Shown here piece after piece: positions 58,978 through 64,000 of a DNA stretch of 64,000 nucleotides. Every line of letters begins with the position of its first letter. Position 1 is the first letter of the stretch. The stretch spans positions 104,889 through 168,888 of the forward strand of contig CAMHQC010000001.1 of assembly GCA_946187325.1 (NCBI GenBank), written 5' to 3'. The notes under the pieces are model-generated. The model searched no databases and was not told the DNA's origin. It saw only the letters and a list, made by a program, of their open reading frames with translations. The translations under genes were made by a program, and so were the position numbers. This DNA is from an uncultured Clostridia bacterium. Its GTDB lineage: Bacteria; Bacillota; Clostridia; Oscillospirales; Acutalibacteraceae.

Positions 58978-59028
58978 GATTTAGGATATAGGGTTTTATA
59001 TTATACCGCTGAAAATTTACGCAAAAAG

Positions 59029-59058
59029 AAAAAGGATGTCTCGTCGAGACATCCTTTA
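59029..59058. terminator. Bidirectional terminator between S1 gene and DUF6465 gene
   Basis: AAAGGATGTCTCG/CGAGACATCCTTT perfect stem, A- and T-rich flanks. Confidence 0.9.
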
Positions 59059-59070
59059 CGTCTTTAATTA

Positions 59071-59484
59071 TTAGCAGAAGTATACGTCCATTTCTTTTTC
59101 TTCGCCGTCAGCTACGAAGTAAGCTTTGCTCTCCTCGGGCTTGAGGTAAACTGTAAGCTCCTTAGCAGCCTTACCGTTAGTCTTTTTAACGTTCTGGATT
59201 ACTTCGTCAATAGAAACCTGAACTCCGCCGAACTCTACGAATACCGCAACCTTAGAAGCGGCAGCCTTCTTAGTAGTTGTCTTTTTAGCGGGAGCAGCCT
59301 TCTTAGCGGCTGTTTTCTTAGCGGGAGCCTTCTTAGCGGCTGTTGTCTTTTTCTCAGCAGCCTTAGTAGCTGTTTTCTTCTCGGCAGCCTTTGTAGCTGT
59401 CTTTTTCTCGGCAGCCTTTGTAGCTGTCTTAGCGGCTGTCTTTTTCTCAGCAGCTTTTGTTTCAGTCTTCTTAGTTGTTGCCAT
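59071..59484 (-). CDS. Histone H1-like Lys/Ala protein with DUF6465 domain
   Basis: A 137-aa protein. The first 77 residues are Lys/Ala/Thr repeats ('KAAEKKTATKAAEKKTATK'), like eukaryotic histone H1 tails, and should bind DNA or RNA. The C-terminal 60 residues ('VAVFVEFGGVQVSIDEVIQN') match DUF6465, an Oscillospiraceae/Lachnospiraceae family. GAGGAGG precedes ATG. It is transcribed from a strong promoter, suggesting an abundant nucleoid protein. Its repeats may vary in number. Confidence 0.82.
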   Translation of the reverse strand: MATTKKTETKAAEKKTAAKTATKAAEKKTATKAAEKKTATKAAEKKTTAAKKAPAKKTAAKKAAPAKKTTTKKAAASKVAVFVEFGGVQVSIDEVIQNVKKTNGKAAKELTVYLKPEESKAYFVADGEEKEMDVYFC

Positions 59485-59794
59485 TATAATGACCTCCTCA
59501 TAAAAGATAAATTTATAAATTTATATATTGTAAGCAATTTTATGTTTACAATCTGTATTATACACGAGATTTTTTAAAAGTCAACGAAATTTCAAAACTT
59601 TGGTACTTTGTACAAATTGCACAATTATAAACCCTGTTTTTATACAAAAACGACAATAGAAATTCGGCAAAATTCCCATAAAACCTGGAAATAGCTAAAA
59701 TGTAACAAGATTGATATTGTAATTCATATCGATAGTTGGTATAATATAAATTGATTCGATATGTCCTAATAAACGGACAATGAAAGGCTATGGT
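59485..59794. other. Divergent promoter region
   Basis: Minus strand TTGACT (59584-59579), 16 bases, TATAAT (59562-59557) for the histone-like gene. Plus strand TTGTAA (59717-59722), 17 bases, TATAAT (59740-59745) for the transporter. Nothing else is seen. Confidence 0.65.
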
Positions 59795-60721
59795 ATGTGG
59801 AGTAATTTTTTAGTAGTATCTACGCAGGTTATAATTCTGTTTATACTTATCGCGGTCGGATTTTTCAGCGGAAAATTTAAGCTGATTAATAAAACGGGCG
59901 CTAAGTATCTTACCGACGTTGTGCTGTATCTCGCTACTCCGTGTATAATGGTTCAGTCTTTCCAGAAAGTCGGCTACAGCGATTCGCTTATTCTAAACCT
60001 CGGCGTTTGTACTGCCTGCGCGGCCGCGATTCAGGTCGGCTCGGTGCTTGTGTGCCGGGCGGTATTCAGGAATAAGAATCTAAGCCGGCGGATCGTTATG
60101 AGATTTTCCGCGGTTTTTTCAAACTGCGGGTTTATGTCGCTTCCGCTCCAAAAGGCGCTTCTCGGAGATAAGGGCGTTTTCTACGGAACAGTGTTTGTGG
60201 CGGTATTTAATATACTCGTTTGGAGCTACGGACTGGTTGATATGAGCGGTGATAAAAAATCCTTTACCGCTAAAAAGCTTATCCTAAACCCTGGTATAAT
60301 CGGCGCGGTTTCGGCGGCTCTGCTGTTTTTCCTGAGAATCCAACTGCCCGAAATCCTTTTAAGTCCGATTGAATACATAGCCGCTCTGAACACTCCGCTT
60401 CCTATGCTCGTTATAGGCTTTTACCTTACGCGCTTTAAGCCGAAGAAGTATATCGGCGATTCAGGCGTTTACGCTGTGTGCGCTATGAGGCTTATTCTTA
60501 TACCGTGCGTATCGCTTCTTGTTATGAAGCTTTTGGGAGTAGGCGGTGATATTATCACGGCGTGTATTGTAGCTTCCTGTGCGCCTGTCGCGGCGACTAC
60601 TACGATGTTCGCTGCTAAATTTAAACGAGACGTTGAGCTTTCGGTAGGGCTTGTGTCGATGACGACCGTGCTGTCGATAATCACAATGCCGTTTATTATC
60701 GCGATTGCTCAGACTATATAG
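59795..60721 (+). CDS. AEC-family transporter (auxin efflux carrier-like)
   Basis: A 308-aa membrane carrier with ten helices. 'ILFILIAVGFFSGKFKLINK', 'DVVLYLATPCIMVQSF' and 'FSNCGFMSLPLQKALLG' in the N-half and 'PVAATTTMFAAKF' in the C-half are family signatures. Members move malate, auxin or other organic acids. The ATG at 59795 has AAAGG seven bases upstream; the one at 59780 does not. The WYL regulator follows 18 bases later. Confidence 0.9.
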   Translation: MWSNFLVVSTQVIILFILIAVGFFSGKFKLINKTGAKYLTDVVLYLATPCIMVQSFQKVGYSDSLILNLGVCTACAAAIQVGSVLVCRAVFRNKNLSRRIVMRFSAVFSNCGFMSLPLQKALLGDKGVFYGTVFVAVFNILVWSYGLVDMSGDKKSFTAKKLILNPGIIGAVSAALLFFLRIQLPEILLSPIEYIAALNTPLPMLVIGFYLTRFKPKKYIGDSGVYAVCAMRLILIPCVSLLVMKLLGVGGDIITACIVASCAPVAATTTMFAAKFKRDVELSVGLVSMTTVLSIITMPFIIAIAQTI

Positions 60722-60739
60722 ATATAGGATAACACGATT

Positions 60740-61762
60740 ATGGCTAAAAATCCGAGGCAAAAGCAAAAACTCTTATATATCCGCAAGATACTGCTCGAAA
60801 AAACCGATGAGCGCCACGGGCTTTCGATTAACGAAATTATAACCGAGCTCGAGGCTTACGGTATTAACGCCGAGCGCAAAAGTATCTACGACGATTTGCG
60901 TATTTTAGAGACCTACGGTTTGGATATTTGCAGCGAAAAATCCAAGACCGTCAAGTATTATATCGCTTCGCGCGACTTTCAGATTTCCGAGCTCAAACTG
61001 CTCGTAGACGCTATCCAAAGCTCTAAGTTTATTACCGAGAAAAAAAGTATGGAGCTTATTAAAAAGGTCGAGTCGCTCGCGAGCGAAAACGAGGCTAAAC
61101 AGCTTCAAAACCAGGTAGTAATTTCGAACCGGGTTAAAACCTCCAACGAAACTATTTACTATAACGTGGACAGGCTCCACGACGCTATCAGCAGTAACCG
61201 GGCGGTCGAGTTCTACTATAACCAGTGGAAGCTTAATCTCGGAAGCACCGAGAAGCTTACGCTCGAGCGCCGTCGGAACGGCGAGCGCTACAGAGTCAGC
61301 CCGTACGCGCTTTGTTGGGATGATGAGAATTATTATCTTATCGCTTACGACGAGCGTAATGAAGAAATCCGCCACTATCGTGTGGACAAAATGGAGAGTA
61401 TCGAGATTACCGACGGCAAACGCGTCGGCGAAAGGCTGTTTAAGAAGATAAACCTCGCGGGTTACGCGCGTTCTACTTTCGGAATGTTCGCGGGCGAGGA
61501 AGTTATGGTTACTTTATCGGTAGATAATTCCTTAGCGGGAGTTATCGCCGACAGGTTCGGTAAAAATGTTTTTATAACTAAGGACGAGAATTGCGAAAAT
61601 CATTTTCTCGTGCGCGTCAATGTTAATATAAGCGGGCAGTTTTTCGGATGGCTGTTCGCGCTCGGCGACAAGGTGAAGATTGTGTCGCCCGAGGATGTGG
61701 CTAAGAAATTCAAACGACATTCGAGGAAGGTTAGTAATTTATATAAGGAGGCGAGAGTATGA
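60740..61762 (+). CDS. WYL-domain transcriptional regulator
   Basis: A 340-aa protein. An N-terminal winged HTH ('LSINEIITELEAYGI', 'RKSIYDDLRILETYGL') is followed by a WYL domain at about 150-235 ('VSPYALCWDDENYYLIAYDE'), which senses ligands or nucleic acids, and a WCX C-terminal part. It overlaps the zinc-ribbon gene by four bases. WYL proteins often regulate DNA-damage or stress genes; the target here is unknown. Confidence 0.9.
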   Translation: MAKNPRQKQKLLYIRKILLEKTDERHGLSINEIITELEAYGINAERKSIYDDLRILETYGLDICSEKSKTVKYYIASRDFQISELKLLVDAIQSSKFITEKKSMELIKKVESLASENEAKQLQNQVVISNRVKTSNETIYYNVDRLHDAISSNRAVEFYYNQWKLNLGSTEKLTLERRRNGERYRVSPYALCWDDENYYLIAYDERNEEIRHYRVDKMESIEITDGKRVGERLFKKINLAGYARSTFGMFAGEEVMVTLSVDNSLAGVIADRFGKNVFITKDENCENHFLVRVNVNISGQFFGWLFALGDKVKIVSPEDVAKKFKRHSRKVSNLYKEARV

Positions 61763-62724
61763 TATGTCCGCGCTGCGGTAAGGAAATTCCCGATACCGAA
61801 ACGCTGTGTCCGTTTTGTATGCAGGAAATAAACAAGGATATGGAGTTTAACGACTTTAGAGAGGACGGTTTTGTACAAATTCGCGCTAAAGGTGATTCGG
61901 AGTTCGCCGAAAGCGAAAACTATAAACCCAAGTATTTCGATATTTCCGAGTATAATATATTCGTTATAGCGGTTATATTTGTGCTCGCGGTATCTGTTTT
62001 TACCGTGTTTTCTCTTAGATTTGTACAGAAAAGGGGAAGCGCTTACGTTCCGAAGTATGTTTCCACAGCTCCTGCCACCTGGGACGAAGTTACCGAACCT
62101 GCTACTGTATTTGTAAAAAATACCGTCAAGAAACAGACTATTAAAAATCTCTACGGAAGCTGGAAGAGCGAGGACGCCGAGGAGAGCGATACCACAGCTA
62201 TTCCGTACTTTAGCTTTAGAAAAGACGGCTATATGCAGGAGAACTACGGTACTATTGTCGTTAAGGGTTCGTTTAAGGATATCTCCGACAAAGATGAACC
62301 CGGTGTATACATCTCGATAGATTCCTCACTCAAGGGAGCCTACGACTTCGACGTTAAGGGTAACGAAAAGGACGGCTACAGCCTAACTCTTACCAACAGA
62401 GCCACAGGCGATATTAATAAATTTGTAAGTACTACGGCTAAGAAAAAGAGCCTCGGAACTATTAAGGGCTACCGTATAGACCGAAGCTTAATCGGAACCT
62501 GGTATTCCAAGGACAAGAAGAAAGCTTATAAATTTATTAAGGAAGGTAAGGTTAAACGAGTAAGCGGCAATACGATTACTTTAGGAGTTTATACCGTCGA
62601 TTCACGAAAGAAAGTTATCATTAAGTATATGAAAGGGGTTATTACCACCGTTGAGCTTGACTACAAGGTTTACGGCAAAGGCAAGAAGCTAAAGATTAAT
62701 AACGTAGTATATTATAAGAAATAA
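61759..62724 (+). CDS. Zinc-ribbon membrane protein with two DUF5640/lipocalin-like repeats
   Basis: A 321-aa protein. A zinc ribbon 'CPRCGKEIPDTETLCPFC' opens it, followed by an acidic linker and one membrane helix (about 73-93). Two repeats outside the membrane ('LYGSWKSEDAEESDTTAI' and 'LIGTWYSKDKKKAYKFIKE') resemble small beta-barrel DUF5640-like modules. It is translationally coupled to the WYL gene. Role unknown; cytoplasmic zinc ribbon plus external sensor is a common layout in Clostridia. Confidence 0.75.
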   Translation: MICPRCGKEIPDTETLCPFCMQEINKDMEFNDFREDGFVQIRAKGDSEFAESENYKPKYFDISEYNIFVIAVIFVLAVSVFTVFSLRFVQKRGSAYVPKYVSTAPATWDEVTEPATVFVKNTVKKQTIKNLYGSWKSEDAEESDTTAIPYFSFRKDGYMQENYGTIVVKGSFKDISDKDEPGVYISIDSSLKGAYDFDVKGNEKDGYSLTLTNRATGDINKFVSTTAKKKSLGTIKGYRIDRSLIGTWYSKDKKKAYKFIKEGKVKRVSGNTITLGVYTVDSRKKVIIKYMKGVITTVELDYKVYGKGKKLKINNVVYYKK

Positions 62725-62811
62725 AAATCTGAACGTGAATTCACAGTACAGTTTATAGTACACTAAATCCCGTATAATATAAATGTAAATATTAATTCGG
62801 GAGGTACAAAA

Positions 62812-62907
62812 ATGCTAAATTTCTGTGTGTTCACGTTCATTTCGTACGCGCTGTTCGCTATTGTAAAAATGCTCTTAAAGGGTGATTTACGTAAGAACAG
62901 AAAATAG
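62812..62907 (+). CDS. 31-aa membrane peptide ahead of lipid kinase gene
   Basis: Frame encoding MLNFCVFTFISYALFAIVKM followed by a basic end LLKGDLRKNRK. GGGAGG lies eight bases before the ATG, so it is well placed for translation, and TATAAT (62773-62778) lies 33 bases upstream. It ends nine bases before the kinase ATG, suggesting translational coupling. No family recognised; might be a real micro-protein or a leader peptide. Confidence 0.55.
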   Translation: MLNFCVFTFISYALFAIVKMLLKGDLRKNRK

Positions 62908-62915
62908 GTAAAAAT

Positions 62916-63815
62916 ATGCGCCATCTGTTTATAATAAACAAGTTTTCGGGAAAGCCCGAGTCTTATAAGACAGTTGAATCTCAACTCGAAAAGTATAAAA
63001 ACCGCTCTGAGTTCGACATTCATTATACCGAGTTTTCGGGAGACGCCGAGAGCTTTTCGCGGGAGTACGTAAAGAACCAAGATGATTATGTACGCGTCTA
63101 CGCCTGCGGAGGCGACGGTACGGTAAACGAGGTTGTAAACGGTATCGCGGGGCTTAAAAACTGTGCCGTTGCGGTTGTGCCTATCGGCAGCGGTAACGAC
63201 TTTATACGAAGCTTTAACGCTGAAAAAGAGGATTTTCTCGATATTGATAAGCTGATTAACGGCGAAGAAATCTCGGTCGATTTATTAAAATGCGGAGATA
63301 AAATAAGCTGTAATTCGATAACCGTCGGCTTCGACTGCGCCGTGGCTAAGGCGGTCGATAAGTTTAAGAAGAAAAAATTTATAAGCGCCTCTCTCGCTTA
63401 TAAGCTGGCGATTTTCTACTGTTTATTTAAGAAACGAAGCCATACATTTTCGGTAACAGCCGACGGAAAAGAGCTTAAAAAGGACGGCACAAACCTGCTC
63501 TCGATTTGCGCGAAAGGCAAGTATTACGGCGGGGGAATAAAGTGCGCTCCTCTTGCGGATAACTCCGACGGCTTTATCGACTTTACGCTTATTAAAACCG
63601 TCGGGGTGTTAAAGTTCGTATCTTTGCTTTCGACGTTTACCAAGGGTAATCACATAAACAACCCTAAGCTTGATTTTGTATTTCACGATAAGGTGAAAAG
63701 AGTATGCTATACGGACAATAAGCCGTTTGAAATCGGAATCGACGGCGAGATTTTTACCGTAGAGAGAGCCGATATCGAGCTTATAAAAGACGGGCTGAGA
63801 GTTGTATTACCATAA
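62916..63815 (+). CDS. dagK: Diacylglycerol kinase-family lipid kinase
   Basis: A 299-aa enzyme of the YegS/BmrU/DagK group that phosphorylates diacylglycerol or a related lipid using ATP. 'VYACGGDGTVNEVVNGIAG' is the nucleotide loop and 'VVPIGSGNDFIR' the second motif; 'IDGEIF' near the end closes the beta domain. Weak SD at ATG 62916, consistent with coupling to the preceding 31-aa frame. In Gram-positives DgkB recycles diacylglycerol from lipoteichoic acid synthesis. Confidence 0.9.
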   Translation: MRHLFIINKFSGKPESYKTVESQLEKYKNRSEFDIHYTEFSGDAESFSREYVKNQDDYVRVYACGGDGTVNEVVNGIAGLKNCAVAVVPIGSGNDFIRSFNAEKEDFLDIDKLINGEEISVDLLKCGDKISCNSITVGFDCAVAKAVDKFKKKKFISASLAYKLAIFYCLFKKRSHTFSVTADGKELKKDGTNLLSICAKGKYYGGGIKCAPLADNSDGFIDFTLIKTVGVLKFVSLLSTFTKGNHINNPKLDFVFHDKVKRVCYTDNKPFEIGIDGEIFTVERADIELIKDGLRVVLP

Positions 63816-64000
63816 GTATTCAGTTCTCGGTAGTCGGTTCTCGGTAGAGCGTTCTCGTACCCCTTTGAAAAGGGACACGAGTTATTTGGCTTCTCCTGTT
63901 CCCTACGCTATCAATGAAAATAACAAAAAGGCTGGAGCTTAACGCTGAATCTGTCAAGCGAAAGTAGACAATAAAAAGTACAATTAATCAAACCCCTGTT
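63816..64000. repeat. Repeat-rich 3' end
   Basis: Contains TTCTCGGTAG repeats and the palindrome CCC-TTTGAAAA-GGG with GACACGAG (63861-63881) also found at 1078-1098. A TGTCAAGCGAAAGTAGACA sequence near 63952 resembles the edge of an insertion sequence, but no more can be said as the window ends. Confidence 0.4.

Noticed and set aside
63940..64000. Insertion-sequence end at the right edge
   Set aside because: A short TGTCAAG-type sequence is not enough without a transposase or matching inverted end in the window.
1..64000. tRNA, rRNA or CRISPR features
   Set aside because: No T-loop-like GTTCGAATC outside coding regions, no rRNA sequence and no spaced direct-repeat array were seen.

Overview
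The window looks like chromosome from an anaerobic, starch-using gut Firmicute of the Oscillospiraceae (Ruminococcus-like, perhaps near R. bromii). This is inferred from several gene types: a dockerin, cohesin-like domains, CBM26-type starch modules and a secreted GH13 amylase; an LPXTG pilin with a class C sortase; [FeFe]-hydrogenase maturases; and families common in Oscillospiraceae (DUF6512-like, DUF4830, DUF6465). Gene density is high, with strong Shine-Dalgarno sequences and many intrinsic terminators. I see no rRNA, tRNA, CRISPR array, prophage or complete insertion sequence.

Layout. 0-3.6 kb: 3' end of a pilin gene, its sortase, a PAP2 phosphatase, an AT-rich gap with DnaA-box-like sites, and a small membrane protein. 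3.6-8.4 kb: rlmB, a degenerate P-type-ATPase-like protein, rpe and a TetR regulator. 8.4-10.6 kb: a tandem 176-bp repeat, ychF, and a 28-aa hydrophobic peptide gene with a structured leader. 10.6-16.1 kb: acyltransferase, thioesterase, HAD, DUF4830, pseudouridine synthase, a sugar-ABC ATPase and L-lactate dehydrogenase. 16.2-20.8 kb: a three-gene flavin/Fe-S oxidoreductase operon (NuoE-like, NuoF-like, and a ferredoxin/GltD-like fusion). 20.9-25.0 kb: a tightly overlapping operon with a lipoprotein, a dockerin protein, an HPr-kinase-like ATPase, a PqqD-like protein, an S24/S26 peptidase, a YjeF-N epimerase and an SseB-like protein. This is the best candidate for an undescribed system.

25-32.5 kb: transporters, HAD and Nudix hydrolases, a DHHW-like surface protein, an aminotransferase and trpS. 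32.6-38.1 kb: a 948-aa cohesin-like/starch-binding surface protein and a 733-aa CHAP hydrolase with Ig-like repeats. 38.1-42.2 kb: the maturation operon TM1266-like-hydE-hydG-hydF on the minus strand; no hydrogenase catalytic subunit is present. 42.2-42.7 kb: a 500-bp element with 20-bp inverted termini that carries a four-helix-bundle (S23-like) gene. 43-52.5 kb: sirtuin, Cof phosphatase, GH13 amylase, citrate synthase, a second cohesin-like surface protein and an EF-G paralogue. 52.6-64 kb: a second tiny hydrophobic peptide gene, an XRE regulator, an Fn3 surface protein, a Cys-rich protein with a sigma-K-like promoter, a cyclophilin lipoprotein, an S1-domain protein, a histone-like protein, an auxin-efflux-type carrier, a WYL regulator, a zinc-ribbon membrane protein and a diacylglycerol kinase.

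How it fits together. The surface proteins suggest cell-attached starch capture. Their Lys-rich Fn3/Ig-like C-terminal module recurs in several of them. Fermentation is represented by lactate dehydrogenase, the Nuo/SfrB-like complex and the hydrogenase maturases. All functional names come from motif reading of translations, without database searches. Start codons were chosen by Shine-Dalgarno spacing and differ from the longest reading frame in many cases.
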